A model generated the notes under the pieces. The model saw only the letters and a list, made by a program, of their open reading frames with translations, was not told the origin of the DNA and ran no database searches. A program made the position numbers and the translations under genes. This document shows, piece by piece, positions 40,191 through 51,228 of a stretch of DNA of 64,000 bases. The number at the start of each line of letters is the position of its first letter. Position 1 is the stretch's first letter. Source of the stretch: Amorphus orientalis (lineage in GTDB: Bacteria; Pseudomonadota; Alphaproteobacteria; Rhizobiales; Amorphaceae); assembly GCF_030814015.1 (NCBI RefSeq), contig NZ_JAUSUL010000001.1:958001-1022000 (forward strand), given 5' to 3'.

Positions 40191-43100
40191 ATGCGCACAG
40201 GACTGATCAAGACGGCACTCGTCATCTCGGTGCTCGTGGGTGCGGCGGGAGGGGCCGTCGGTGAGGATGCTGGGCCGGCCGCCCTATCGCCATCGTCTGC
40301 CGTGCGCGATGCGCTGGTCCAGGCCGCCGGCTACGGCGACCGGTCGCTGATCGCCAGCGTCGCGGAGAATGCGCGGCTGACACCGGACCGGGCGGATCTG
40401 ATCGCCACGACGGCGACCGATCTGAGGCCGGATCTGGCCGGACGGATCCGCCGGGCCGCAACGGTCGGGCGGGAACTCGCCGCGACGTATACCGGCGGCG
40501 CTGCCGGTATGAATTCGGCAAGCGCGCCTGCGGCCAATCCGACGCCCTATCCGGGCGGCAACGCGGACATCCCGATTGCCTCGCTCAGCGAGTACCAGCG
40601 CAACTACAGCCTCGACGCGATGCATGTGGATGCTGCGCTTGCCCAGGGGCTGACGGGCAAGGGGGTGGTGGTCGGCGTGATCGACACCGGCATCGACAGG
40701 CGCCCGGACGGGTCGGTGCATCCCGAATTCGCCGGCCGGATCGATCCCCGGTCGACGAGCTTCCTGCACTGGTTCGACCACGACCTGGTCTGCGAATCCA
40801 ACGACACTTGGAACTGTGACCGGTTTTCGGACGCGGAGATCCTGGCCGCCTTCGATCAGGGGCTGACGGACTCGATGGATCAGGAGGGGCACGGGACCCA
40901 CGTGTCCGGCATCATCGGCGCCGGCCGGAACGGCTTCGGCATGCAGGGCGTCGCGCCCGAGGCGACGATCCTGGCGGTCAAGGCGATCACCCAGGGTGGG
41001 ATCGTGTTGACGGACGACGGCGACATCGTGTCGACATACGACCTCGAGCGATGCGGTCGGGCGGCCGCAAACGACGACTGCGATCCGATCGGGGGCAGTG
41101 GCGACGAGCCCGCGAAAGCGTTCAATTACCTGGCTCAGTTTTCCGACGTGAAGGTTATCAACGGCAGCTTCGGTCCCAACGAGGATGACGGCGCCGTGAC
41201 CTGGGATCTCGGAGATGCGGAGCAGCAGGAAGACGACTTGCTGCCCGAGGCCCGGGCCATGCGCGAGAATCTGGATGCCGGACAGATCATCGTCATGGCG
41301 GCAGGTAATGCACGGGACGACTCTCCGATCCTGTCGGAAAATCCGATCGGAGCGGGCCTCTATCCTTTCATTCAGCCGGCCAATCAGGATGCTCGTAACT
41401 CCGCCGGTGCGCTGATCTATGACGATCACGGCACCGGGATCGATCTGAGCTTCACGTCGCCGGCGGGTCTCGCGGCGGCGGAAGCGGCCGACGGCAAGGC
41501 GCGCGGCCGGATCGTGGTGGTGGTGGCGCTGGACGCCTACAACAACCTCGCGAGCTACTCGCAGATGTGCGGTGTGGCGAAGGAGTGGTGCGTGTCGGCT
41601 CCCGGCGGCGACCAGGTCGCGCCTTACTTCCCCGACAGCGGGCTTCCGGGGGACCGGGGCATTTATTCGACGGTGCCTGAGGACAGCTACAAATTCGATT
41701 CAGGCACGTCGATGGCGTCTCCGAACGTTGCGGGTGCGATTGCGGTTCTGATCGAGGCGTATCCGACGTTCACGCCGGCGGAGATCGTGCACATCCTGTT
41801 CACGACGGCGGAGGATCTGGGCGCGCCTGGCGTGGACGCGGTGTTCGGCTGGGGGCTTGTGCGCCTGGACCGGGCGCTGTCGGTGGGTCCGATCGGCATG
41901 ACCGGAACGGGGACGTATACGGTCGGCGCGTCGGGCGGCGACACGCGGTGGCTGGTGGACTTCACCAGCGACGGCAGCCTGGAGAAGCAGGGCTCCGGCA
42001 CGCTGACGGTCGCGAGCAAGGCGGCGTTCCGGCAGGCCTCGGCGGTTGACGGGGGCACGCTGGCGGTTGGCGGCACGCTGACCACGCCGCGGCTTGCGGT
42101 GAACCAGGGCGGCCGTCTGTCGGGCACGGGCTCCGTTGTGGCGGACGTGACGGTCGCCGGCGAGCTTGCGCCGGGCGCCTCGCCGGGCACCCTGAGCGTG
42201 ACGGGCGACCTGACGCTGACGGAGACGGCGACGACGACGATCGAGGTTGACGGGACCGGGACGGGCAGCGGCGCGGGCAATTACGACCGGATCATCGTCA
42301 ACGGGTCGGGCTCGGTCTTTACGGCGGGGGGCACGCTGGCGCCGGTGCTGCGCGGGATCTCCGGATCGGCGACCAACAGCTTCACGCCGGCGGTGGGCCA
42401 GCAGTTCGCGGTCGTGCAGGTGCCGTCGGGCAGCGTGACGGGCTCGTTCTCCGGGGTGCGGCAGCCGGCGTCGGGCCTTCCGGCGGGAACGCGGTTCGAC
42501 GTGCTCTACTATCCGAGCGTGCTGACGCTGGCGGCGACGCCTGCGAGCTACGCGAACCTTGCGGCCCTCGGGATCGGTCAGACGGGGAACGAGCGGGCGT
42601 TCGGGTCGGCGCTGGACGCGGCGCGTCCGGCGGCGGGCGTGCGGCCGGCGAGTGCCGACAACGAGCTGTTCAACACGCTCTATTCGGCGAGCGAGGCGGA
42701 TCTGGCAGCGGGCTTCTCCAGCCTGACGGGTCAGCTTCACGCGGAGATGGGGACGACGGCGGTTCGCTCGGTTGGCCGGTTCGCGGACACGATCGGGTCG
42801 CGTCAGCTGGGGCTGATGGCGGACTGGCTGACGGCGCAGTCGGCGGCCTATGGCGAGGGCCAGGCGTGGGTGGAGGCGGAGACGACGCTGACGGACGTGG
42901 GCGCGTCCGGCGGTGTGTCGGGCTACGATGCGCGCTCGACGAACGTGGCGTTCGGCGTGGATCACCGGGTGAGCGCGCGGGTCGCGCTCGGCTTCGCGGC
43001 GGCCTACGAGTATGCGGACGTGTCGTCGGATGCTCACGGGGCGGGCGACGTGACGACGTATCAGGCGGGTCTCTACGGGACGTTCGATGCGGGCGTGGTG

Positions 43101-43673
43101 GCGCTGGCGGCCCGCGGCGGCCTGAGCTACGGGGACCTGTCGACGAGCCGGACGACGGCGCTCGGCGGCTACGGGGCGACGGCAAGCGCGGACGGCCACG
43201 GGTTCGGCGGGTTCGCGGAAGCGACCGCGTTCCGGGCGTTCGAGACGCCGGTGGTGACGGTGACGCCGTCGGCGACGCTGGGCTACCGGGCGTTCGGGCG
43301 GGACGCGATGACCGAGAGCGGCAGCGTGTTCGCGCTGTCGGTCCCGAGCGAGACGTTCTCCGAGACCCAGACGACGCTTGCGGTGGCCTTCTCGCGTCGG
43401 TTCGCGCTGGGCAACGGCTTCGTGCTGGAGCCGGTGCTGAGCGCCGGCTGGCGGCACGACTATGGGGACGTGGCGCAGACGTCGGACCTCGGCATCCTGG
43501 GCGCGTCCTACGACGTGGCCGGAGCGGATGTGGGCCGGGACGCGTTCCTGGGCGAGGTGACCCTGACGGCGCTGAAGGGCGACCGCTTCGCCCTCGGCGC
43601 CTCCTACCAGGCGGAACTGCGCGACAATCTCACCGCCCACACCTTCCAGGCAGAGGCCAGCTTCCGCTTCTGA
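40191..43673 (+). CDS. Autotransporter serine protease, subtilisin (S8) passenger, copy 2
   Basis: The 1160-residue protein has a signal peptide (MRTGLIKTALVISVLVGAA), a short helical region, an S8 domain with Asp165, His234 and Ser507 as the triad, beta-helix repeats and the same type Va barrel ending SFRF. Over the last ~656 residues only about 16 differ from copy 1 (7420-10908), while the protease domain before that is only about three quarters identical, with changes concentrated in likely surface loops. The gene is convergent with livF, whose stop codon lies 6 bp after its own. It would be exported to the cell surface like copy 1, probably with altered cleavage specificity. Confidence 0.95.
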   Translation: MRTGLIKTALVISVLVGAAGGAVGEDAGPAALSPSSAVRDALVQAAGYGDRSLIASVAENARLTPDRADLIATTATDLRPDLAGRIRRAATVGRELAATYTGGAAGMNSASAPAANPTPYPGGNADIPIASLSEYQRNYSLDAMHVDAALAQGLTGKGVVVGVIDTGIDRRPDGSVHPEFAGRIDPRSTSFLHWFDHDLVCESNDTWNCDRFSDAEILAAFDQGLTDSMDQEGHGTHVSGIIGAGRNGFGMQGVAPEATILAVKAITQGGIVLTDDGDIVSTYDLERCGRAAANDDCDPIGGSGDEPAKAFNYLAQFSDVKVINGSFGPNEDDGAVTWDLGDAEQQEDDLLPEARAMRENLDAGQIIVMAAGNARDDSPILSENPIGAGLYPFIQPANQDARNSAGALIYDDHGTGIDLSFTSPAGLAAAEAADGKARGRIVVVVALDAYNNLASYSQMCGVAKEWCVSAPGGDQVAPYFPDSGLPGDRGIYSTVPEDSYKFDSGTSMASPNVAGAIAVLIEAYPTFTPAEIVHILFTTAEDLGAPGVDAVFGWGLVRLDRALSVGPIGMTGTGTYTVGASGGDTRWLVDFTSDGSLEKQGSGTLTVASKAAFRQASAVDGGTLAVGGTLTTPRLAVNQGGRLSGTGSVVADVTVAGELAPGASPGTLSVTGDLTLTETATTTIEVDGTGTGSGAGNYDRIIVNGSGSVFTAGGTLAPVLRGISGSATNSFTPAVGQQFAVVQVPSGSVTGSFSGVRQPASGLPAGTRFDVLYYPSVLTLAATPASYANLAALGIGQTGNERAFGSALDAARPAAGVRPASADNELFNTLYSASEADLAAGFSSLTGQLHAEMGTTAVRSVGRFADTIGSRQLGLMADWLTAQSAAYGEGQAWVEAETTLTDVGASGGVSGYDARSTNVAFGVDHRVSARVALGFAAAYEYADVSSDAHGAGDVTTYQAGLYGTFDAGVVALAARGGLSYGDLSTSRTTALGGYGATASADGHGFGGFAEATAFRAFETPVVTVTPSATLGYRAFGRDAMTESGSVFALSVPSETFSETQTTLAVAFSRRFALGNGFVLEPVLSAGWRHDYGDVAQTSDLGILGASYDVAGADVGRDAFLGEVTLTALKGDRFALGASYQAELRDNLTAHTFQAEASFRF

Positions 43674-43685
43674 GGAGGTCAGAGC
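41703..43685 (+). repeat. Long direct repeat, copy 2 (3' part of autotransporter gene)
   Basis: Second copy of the repeat at 8938-10920, at a constant offset of 32765 bp. The repeat runs past the gene's stop and takes in the last 7 bases of the livF coding strand (43679-43685), a stretch also present after copy 1 where no livF exists. Confidence 0.9.
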
Positions 43686-44394
43686 CCGAGATAGGCCGCC
43701 CTGACCCGGTCGTTCGTCAACAGGTCGGCGCCAGTGCCCTCCAGTTCGACCCGTCCGTTCTCCAGCACGTAGCCGCGGCTGGAGATCTCCAGAGACTGCA
43801 TCACGTTCTGCTCGACGAGGAGCACCGTGGTGCCGTTCGCGTTCAGGGTCTCGACCACCTCGAACATCTGTTCTGTCAGGAGCGGCGAGAGCCCCAGGGA
43901 CGGTTCGTCGAACATGATGAGCACCGGTTCGGCCATCAGGCAGCGGGAGATGGCGAGCATCTGCTGTTCGCCGCCGGAGAGTGTGCCCGCCGCCTGCCGC
44001 CGCCGTTCCGCGAGCCGGGGAAACGTCTCGAAGGCGATTTCCAGGTTCCGGGCGCGCCGGGCTTTCGACCGTTTCAGGGCTCCACCCAGTTCCAGGTTCT
44101 CCTGCACCGACAGCGAAGGGAAAATGCAGCGTCCTTCGGCGACCTGGCCGATCCCGAGCTCGCAGACTGCGTTGCTGTCACGTCCCGCGATTTCCATGCC
44201 GTCGAAGCGGATGGACCCGGCTGACGGCCGCAGCATGCCCGCGATCGCCCGGATCAGCGAGGTCTTTCCCGCGCCGTTGGCTCCGACGACGGAGACGAGT
44301 TCCCCGCGCCCCACCGACAGGCTCACGCCGTCGAGGGCCCGGGCTTCGCCGTAGTGCAGGACGAGACCATCAATGGTCAGGATCGGTCCGTCGG

Positions 44395-44398
<4 letters not shown>
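43679..44398 (-). CDS. livF: Branched-chain amino acid-type ABC transporter ATPase LivF
   Basis: The 239-residue ATPase has Walker A GANGAGKTS, the signature LSGGEQQ and Walker B VLIMFDEPS, with the GLSPLLTEQ stretch typical of LivF. It starts at a GTG that overlaps the livG stop by 4 bp. It is the last gene of the molybdenum hydroxylase-livKHMGF operon and powers import together with LivG. Confidence 0.93.
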
Positions 44399-45112
<714 letters not shown>

Positions 45113-45120
<8 letters not shown>

Positions 45121-46114
45121 CGGAACCTCCGTCCGTCTCGTCCGGCCTCTGGCGGCGGGTCGCGAGGCGGCGCAGCCGCGGCCAGATGCCCTCCGGCAGG
45201 AACACGATCACCAGGAAGACCATCACGCCGTAGACGAATGTATTGAGGCCGAAGATGCCGACATGCTGACCGACGTCGTTGGCGATCTCCGTCACCGGAA
45301 CGACGAAGAAGGCGCCGACGATCGGGCCGACGAGCGTGCCGAGGCCGCCGATGATCGGGGCGATGATGATCTCAATCGACATGCCCATGCCGAGCATGGA
45401 ATCGGGAAACAGGCTGCCGTTCATGAGGCCGAACAGGCCGCCGGCGACCGCCGTCATCGCTCCGCTGATCGCGACCACGAGGATCTTCATGCTGCGGGCC
45501 CGCACGCCGAGCGCCCGGGCAGCCTCCTCGTCCTCGCGGATGGCACGCCAGAAGAAGCCGTGCCGGCCGTTGACCAGCAGGGCGGAGATCGCCGTGACGG
45601 CGGCTGCCAGCACCAGGAAGGCGTAGTAGAACAGCAGGCCCGACCCGCGCAGGTGCAGCAGGATACTCTCGTCCGGACCGAGCGATGGCAGAAAGACGCC
45701 GCCGGCGCCGCCGACATAGTCCCAGTTGTCGAACAGGAGGCGGAAGAACTCGGCGAAGGCGATGGTCAGAAGCGCGAAGTAGACGCCGCGGACGGAGAAG
45801 CGGAAGCCGAGCCAGGCGATGACGACACCCATCGCCGCACCCACCAGTGCGCCGAGCGGCAGACCGATCCAGGGCACGACGCCGTAGCGCGAGGCGAGCA
45901 CTGCTGTCACATAGCCGCCCAGGCCCAGAAACAGCGAGTTTCCCAGCGACAGGATGCCGGTATAGCCCATCATCAGGTTCCAGGCCTGGCCGACGCACAC
46001 ATAGAAGAAGATGATCGTGAGCAGGGAGAGCCAGTAAGGCGACAGGGCGAGCGGCGCGAAGCCGAAGACAAGAAGCGCCGCGGCCGATGCCGCGAGGGGG
46101 AGGGTGCGGGTCAT
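45113..46114 (-). CDS. livM: Branched-chain amino acid-type ABC transporter permease LivM
   Basis: The 333-residue membrane protein has about nine helices and the GYTGILSLGNSLFLGLGGY family signature near residue 48. Its start overlaps the livH stop by 4 bp. It is the usual LivM partner of LivH. Confidence 0.92.
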
Positions 46115-46983
46115 CGGCGGCCTCCCGCAGCGCCGAACAGGCCAGCCGGGCGTACGAGGAGGACCAGCACGAGAAGAGCATAGGAGAACATGCTCTTCAT
46201 GGAGGGATTGATCATCACGGCGGCGAGCGCCTCCACGATACCGATCAGGATGCCTCCGGCGATCGCGCCGGGGATGCTGCCGAGCCCGCCGATAATGACG
46301 ACGATGAAGGCGAGGAGGGTGAATTCCGGCGCAAGGAACGGATGGGTGTCGAACATCGGAGCGACGAGGGCGCCGGCCGCTCCTGCGCAGGCCATCCCGA
46401 TGCCGGCGGTGATCGCGAACACGCGATTGATGCGGATGCCGATCACCTCCGCGCCGATCCGGCTGTCGGCGGCCGCGCGGATGGCCTGGCCGGTGGTGGT
46501 GAAGCGGAGGAAGACGAACAGCAGCGCCATCAGGACGATCGCGCCGGCGGCGGCCTGAACCCGCGTCATGTCGAGCCGCAACGGACCGATGTCGAAGGTC
46601 TCGAAGCTGGCCATCGAGAAGATGCCGCGCGGGGTCGGTCCGAACAGCATCATGTGCAGTCCGGTGATCACAAGCGCGAACGAGATGAACAGGATGAACT
46701 GGACGTGGTGGGGCCGGCTGATGAAGGCGTTCACGACGGTGAGCTGCAGCACATAGCCGAGCGCAAACAGCGCCAGCGCGGCGACCGGCATTGCCGCAAG
46801 GGGCGAGATGCCGATCAGCTCGAAGCACCAGTAGCCGATATACATGCCGATCACGACCATCTCGCCATGGGCGAAATTCACCAGGCGCATCACCCCGAAG
46901 ATGATGGTTAGGCCGATCGCGATGAGCGCGTAGACGACGCCATTCAGGACGCCTCCCGCGAGCACCTGCAGATAAAGATCCAT
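46111..46983 (-). CDS. livH: Branched-chain amino acid-type ABC transporter permease LivH
   Basis: The 290-residue membrane protein has about eight helices and the VNFAHGEMVVIGMYIGYW signature near residue 35. The ATG at 46983 is used; an in-frame TTG at 47013 adds ten residues but has no better ribosome-binding site. A long perfect hairpin lies between it and livK. Confidence 0.92.
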   Translation of the reverse strand: MDLYLQVLAGGVLNGVVYALIAIGLTIIFGVMRLVNFAHGEMVVIGMYIGYWCFELIGISPLAAMPVAALALFALGYVLQLTVVNAFISRPHHVQFILFISFALVITGLHMMLFGPTPRGIFSMASFETFDIGPLRLDMTRVQAAAGAIVLMALLFVFLRFTTTGQAIRAAADSRIGAEVIGIRINRVFAITAGIGMACAGAAGALVAPMFDTHPFLAPEFTLLAFIVVIIGGLGSIPGAIAGGILIGIVEALAAVMINPSMKSMFSYALLVLVLLVRPAGLFGAAGGRR

Positions 46984-47069
46984 CGAATGCGCGATCCCGT
47001 TGATTGTCGCCAAGGGGCGGCGACAGACGGCGGACGGACCGGACGAAGCCCGATCCGCGTCCGGTCGGC

Positions 47070-47103
47070 CCGGGGATCCGCCTGTTCGACGGCGGATCCC
47101 CGG
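47070..47103 (-). other. Perfect 13-bp hairpin between livK and livH
   Basis: CCGGGGATCCGCC and GGCGGATCCCCGG form a perfect stem with an 8-base loop. There is no T-run after it on the minus strand, so it is likely an mRNA-processing or stability element that keeps the livK message abundant relative to the permease genes. Confidence 0.6.
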
Positions 47104-47123
47104 TCATGCTGAGTGAACCGCGC

Positions 47124-48359
47124 CTACCGGTCCTGGAACGGCGTCATCGGGAAGATCGGCTCGGCCACCGCGATCTCCTGCGGGCCGATGACGAGCGGCT
47201 CGCTGTCCTGGTTCTGAAGCATCACGCCACCGATGTTCGGGTTCTGGCCCTTCTCGTTGAAGACGATCGGCCCGCCATACATCACGTGGTCCTTGAGGTC
47301 GGTCGTCTTCAGCGCGTCGTGGATCGCGGCCGGTTCGCCCGACTGGGCGCGGCTGAGGGCATCGACGGCGATCTCGACCGCTTCGTAGGAGAACCCGACG
47401 TTCAGCTCGAAGCGCTCGTTCGGGTATTCCTTGTTGAAGGAGGCGATGGTCTGCTTGGTCAGGTCACGCGTCGGATCGTACCAGGGCACGGAAACCATGT
47501 ACTGGTCGCCGTACTTGCCGGTGGCGTCGGTGAAAGCCTTCTCGTACGGGCCCGGGCTCCCCGGTCCGATGATGCCCATCGGGTTGTAGTTCTGACGCAC
47601 CATCTCGCGCACGATCAGGATGGCGTCGTTGACCCGGGTCACCGGCATGAGCAGGTCGGCGCCGGTCGCCTTGGCCTTGGCCACCTCCACCGACAGATCA
47701 CGGGCGCGCAGGTCATAGGAGATCTGGTCGACGATCTCGATCGGAACGTCGAGCTTGTCCCAAAGCGCGTTGATCCCGCCGGTAACGCCCTTGCCGAAGG
47801 TGTCGTTGACGTGGAGCAGCACGGCGGTCTTGGGCTGGACGCCGGTATGGGCGAACAGGTCCTTGATGCGCGCCACGGCGTTGTAGACGAGGGTGGTCGC
47901 CGGCGGAAAGTTGCGGAAGAGCTGGGTGAAGCCCTGCTCGGTGATCTGCGGCGCGGAGGCGATGTTGACCAGGATCGGCACCTTCGCCTGTTCCGCGGCC
48001 TGGGCGGCGGAGATGGTCGCGCCGGTGTCCCATGCGCCGATCAGGAGCGTGCAGCCGTCCTGGATCAGGCGTTCGGCCGCGACGCGACCGTTCTCCGGCA
48101 CCGATTCCGTATCGGCATAGACGAACTCGACGGGCATCCCGGCCTTTTCGGACAGAAGCTTGGCACCGAGCTCGACGCCCCGCAGCGAGGCCTGGCCGGG
48201 CGCGGCGAGAACGCCGGACGTGGGGAGGATCACGCCGATCTTGACCGGCTTGCCCTGGGCCCAGACCGGGCGGCCGATGAAGGGGGCGGAGAGTGCGGCC
48301 GCACCGGCTGCCTGAAGAAGGCGACGGCGCGAGATATCCCATTCGTGCTTGGTCGTCAT
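47124..48359 (-). CDS. livK: ABC transporter periplasmic binding protein, LivK type, Tat-exported
   Basis: The 411-residue protein starts MTTKHEWDISRRRLLQAAG, a twin-arginine signal, so it is likely exported folded. The mature part has the Peripla_BP_6 fold (KPVKIGVILPTSG, TLLIGAWDTGATISAAQAAE). Such proteins in catabolic operons often bind aromatic or heterocyclic compounds, urea or amides rather than amino acids. It is 65 bp downstream of the molybdenum hydroxylase large subunit. Confidence 0.93.
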   Translation of the reverse strand: MTTKHEWDISRRRLLQAAGAAALSAPFIGRPVWAQGKPVKIGVILPTSGVLAAPGQASLRGVELGAKLLSEKAGMPVEFVYADTESVPENGRVAAERLIQDGCTLLIGAWDTGATISAAQAAEQAKVPILVNIASAPQITEQGFTQLFRNFPPATTLVYNAVARIKDLFAHTGVQPKTAVLLHVNDTFGKGVTGGINALWDKLDVPIEIVDQISYDLRARDLSVEVAKAKATGADLLMPVTRVNDAILIVREMVRQNYNPMGIIGPGSPGPYEKAFTDATGKYGDQYMVSVPWYDPTRDLTKQTIASFNKEYPNERFELNVGFSYEAVEIAVDALSRAQSGEPAAIHDALKTTDLKDHVMYGGPIVFNEKGQNPNIGGVMLQNQDSEPLVIGPQEIAVAEPIFPMTPFQDR

Positions 48360-48424
48360 GGCTGTGGTCTCCTGCTCTGGATCTGCCGGTTCGCCGGCTT
48401 TTTATGGATCAATCGGGTTTTGGA

Positions 48425-50725
48425 TCAGGTCGTGCCGTCCGCCTGCGCCTCAAGCGCGGCCAGCACGCGTTCCGGTGTGATCGGCAATTCGGTGATGCGC
48501 ACGCCCACGGCGTCCTCGATCGCGTTGGCGATTGCCGGGGCGATCGGCAGCATCGCGCCCTCGCCCATGCCCTTGGCACCGAACGGGCCGGGGCCGTGGC
48601 CCTGCTCCTGGGTAATGGCGATGAAGGTTTCCGGCAGATCCTCGGCGAGGGGGACGCGGTAGGTGAGCGCCTCGCCGTTCACCAGGCGGGTGCCGTCATA
48701 GATCATCCGTTCGAACAGGGCCTGGCCGAGCCCCATGAGAGCCGCGCCCTCGTCCTGGCCGCGGCAGACCAGCTTGTGGATCGCCCGGCCCGCATCGCCG
48801 CTGACCACCAGCTTGTGGATCGCGATTTGACCGGTCTCACGGTCGACCGACAGGTCGACGGCGGCCCAGCCGATTTCCCAGAAGACGCTCTTGGTCTCCA
48901 GCGGGGCGTGGTGGTCGTTCGGCTGCTTGTGGAATCCTTCGCCGGTGAATTCGAAGCCCGTGCCGCCATACCGGCCCATGATGATCGGCGCGAGCGGCTT
49001 CGCCTCGTTGCCGTGGATCACCGTCCAGTTGTCGAGACGGAGCGCATCGGGCGTGGTGCCGAGCTCCTCGGCCGCCATCTGGAGCACCTGATCGCGCACG
49101 GACTGGGCGGCGCGCTGCACCGCCTGGCCCATCACCGAGATGCCGGAGGAGGCATTGGTTCCCTGATCGAAGGGAATGTAGCGGGTGTCGAGGGGCAGGT
49201 AGGCGACGCGGTCGAGAGGTGCGGCCAGGATTTCGGCGACGACCTGGGCCAGCGCCGTGCGCGCGCCCTGGCCGATCTCCACCGTGCCGCACGACAGGTG
49301 GATGTCGCCGAAGGTCGAGACCTTCACCCGCGCCTGTGCGGGCTTGTTGACGCCGCCGCCGTCCTTGAAGCCGAGCCCAAGGCCCACGCCGCGGTTGGGC
49401 TTGCGCGGTTCGAAATATCCGGCCTCGCGGGCAACCAGATCGAGACCCTCGGCCAGATCGCTGTCACAGCCGCTCTCGCCGGGCACGAACGGCTCGCCGA
49501 GATCGATCATGTTCTTCAGCCGCATCTCCAGCGGGTCGATGCCGAGCCGGCGCGCGATCATGTCGACCTGGCTGTCGCTGGCCCAGGTCGCCTGGGTGCC
49601 GCCGAACCCGCGATAGGGGCCGGCGGGCGCCGTGTTCGTCATCACGCACTGGCAGACGCTGTCGATGTGCTTGTAGCGATAGGGTCCCGGCATCCGGTAG
49701 CCGGCCTTTTCGGAGACCAGCGGGCTGGCATCGGAGTAGGCGCCGGAATCCAGCAGCACCTCAGACTGGCGCGCGATCAGGGTTCCGTCCGCCTTCACGC
49801 CGGTGCGGACCTTCAGGATGGCGGCGTGCTGGGTGTTGGTGAGAAAGTTCTCCTCCATCGTCAGGCAGAAGCGGACCGGGCGGCCGGTCATCCGCGACAG
49901 GAGAACCGCGATCGGCTCCGTCTTGCAGTTGTTCTTGGCGCCGAAGCCGCCGCCGACATAGGGCACGCGCACGGTGATCCGGTTCTCCGGCACCTTGAAG
50001 ATCCGGCAGAGCTCCTTGCGCAGCGGGAACGGGTTCTGGCTGCTGGTGACGACCTCGATCTCGCCGCCGTCCTTCCAGTGCGCCACGCAAACGAACGGCT
50101 CCAGATGCATGTGGTGCATGCGGGAGAAGCGGAAGGTGTCCTCGAAGACGTGATCGGCCTCCTCGAAGGCGGCCGGGTCGCCGGTCCGGTAGCAGTATTC
50201 GTAGCAGACGTTGCGCCGCGGCCTGAGCCGGCCGGCCGAGCCGGCGCCATAGGGCGGCACGATGCCCATCGGCTCGGTCTCGAACAACTCGGCTGCGTCG
50301 TCGGCCAGCGCGGCTTCGATGGTCGGCACGGAGGGAAGATCCTCGTACTCGACGCGAATCTTGCGGAGGGCGGCGTTTGCGGAGGCCTCGTCGACGGCCG
50401 CCACGGCGGCAATCATGTCGCCCTCGTAGCGGACCTTGTCGGTGGCGACGATCGGCTGGTCTTTGATGAAGTAGCCGTAGACGGGCATCATCGTGCCGTC
50501 ATCCAGGTCGGGCCCGGTCAGGACGGCGTGGACGCCCGGCATCTCACGGGCCTCCGATGCGTCGATCGCGACGATCCGGGCGTGGGCGCGGGGCGAGCGC
50601 AGCACCTTTGCGTGCAGCATCCCCGGCATGGCTTCGTCGACAGTGTAGCGGGCCCGTCCGGTAACTTTGTCTCGGGCGTCGGCACGTTCGACGTCGGCGC
50701 CGATGACGCGAAGCATCTCCGTCAT
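48425..50725 (-). CDS. Molybdenum hydroxylase large subunit (xanthine dehydrogenase family)
   Basis: The 766-residue subunit has the aldehyde oxidase/xanthine dehydrogenase molybdopterin-binding domains. SSQNPFPLRKELCRIF, VGGGFGAKNN, GPYRGFGGTQATWASD and the catalytic glutamate in FGAKGMGEGAM are all in place. The RGFGG form resembles xanthine dehydrogenase and benzoyl-CoA-reductase-like hydroxylases rather than CO dehydrogenase (which has a cysteine there). It would hydroxylate an aromatic heterocycle or similar carbon next to nitrogen, using water. It overlaps the 2Fe-2S subunit by 4 bp. No maturation protein such as XdhC is in the window. Confidence 0.9.
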   Translation of the reverse strand: MTEMLRVIGADVERADARDKVTGRARYTVDEAMPGMLHAKVLRSPRAHARIVAIDASEAREMPGVHAVLTGPDLDDGTMMPVYGYFIKDQPIVATDKVRYEGDMIAAVAAVDEASANAALRKIRVEYEDLPSVPTIEAALADDAAELFETEPMGIVPPYGAGSAGRLRPRRNVCYEYCYRTGDPAAFEEADHVFEDTFRFSRMHHMHLEPFVCVAHWKDGGEIEVVTSSQNPFPLRKELCRIFKVPENRITVRVPYVGGGFGAKNNCKTEPIAVLLSRMTGRPVRFCLTMEENFLTNTQHAAILKVRTGVKADGTLIARQSEVLLDSGAYSDASPLVSEKAGYRMPGPYRYKHIDSVCQCVMTNTAPAGPYRGFGGTQATWASDSQVDMIARRLGIDPLEMRLKNMIDLGEPFVPGESGCDSDLAEGLDLVAREAGYFEPRKPNRGVGLGLGFKDGGGVNKPAQARVKVSTFGDIHLSCGTVEIGQGARTALAQVVAEILAAPLDRVAYLPLDTRYIPFDQGTNASSGISVMGQAVQRAAQSVRDQVLQMAAEELGTTPDALRLDNWTVIHGNEAKPLAPIIMGRYGGTGFEFTGEGFHKQPNDHHAPLETKSVFWEIGWAAVDLSVDRETGQIAIHKLVVSGDAGRAIHKLVCRGQDEGAALMGLGQALFERMIYDGTRLVNGEALTYRVPLAEDLPETFIAITQEQGHGPGPFGAKGMGEGAMLPIAPAIANAIEDAVGVRITELPITPERVLAALEAQADGTT

Positions 50726-51228
50726 CGGGCGCCTCCGGCGGTCCGCATGGCGGCGGCGGCCTCCTCGATCGCCTCGATGATCAGCTGATAGCCGGTGCAG
50801 CGGCAGACGTTGGACGAGATCCAGTCCTTGATCGTCGCGCGGTCCGGGTCGGGGTTCTCGGCGAGCAGCCCCTTGGCCAGCACGATCATGCCGGAGGTGC
50901 AGAAGCCGCACTGGAAGGCGCTCTTTCGGGCGAAGGCGGCCTGGACCGGATCGAGGCCTTCGCTGCTCTCCAGTCCCTCGATTGTGGTCACGGCACAGCC
51001 GTCCACCTCGAAGGCGAAGGTCGAGCAGCTTGCCCGCGGCGTGCCGTCGACGAGAACGTTGCAGGCGCCGCAGACGGTGCGGCCGCAGGCGATCTTGGTG
51101 CCCTTGAGATAGAGATCGTCCCGAAGGAGGTCGGCCAGAACCCGATTGGTTGTGGTGGCCACCGAGACGGGATTGCCGTTCAGCGTGAAGTGCACGTCGA
51201 GGCGACCGTCGAGGGATACTGCCGTCAT
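50722..51228 (-). CDS. Molybdenum hydroxylase 2Fe-2S subunit
   Basis: The 168-residue subunit has two 2Fe-2S sites: a plant-ferredoxin type, CGRTVCGACNVLVDG with a later cysteine in RASC, and a helical type, CGFC...CRCTGY. It passes electrons from the molybdenum centre to FAD in the third subunit. It overlaps both neighbours by 4 bp, so all three subunits are coupled. Confidence 0.93.
   Translation of the reverse strand: MTAVSLDGRLDVHFTLNGNPVSVATTTNRVLADLLRDDLYLKGTKIACGRTVCGACNVLVDGTPRASCSTFAFEVDGCAVTTIEGLESSEGLDPVQAAFARKSAFQCGFCTSGMIVLAKGLLAENPDPDRATIKDWISSNVCRCTGYQLIIEAIEEAAAAMRTAGGAR

Noticed and set aside
41700-43640. A 646-codon minus-strand frame opposite autotransporter copy 2
   Set aside because: Same low-complexity Arg-rich shadow as at copy 1; preserved only because the DNA of the two copies is nearly identical.
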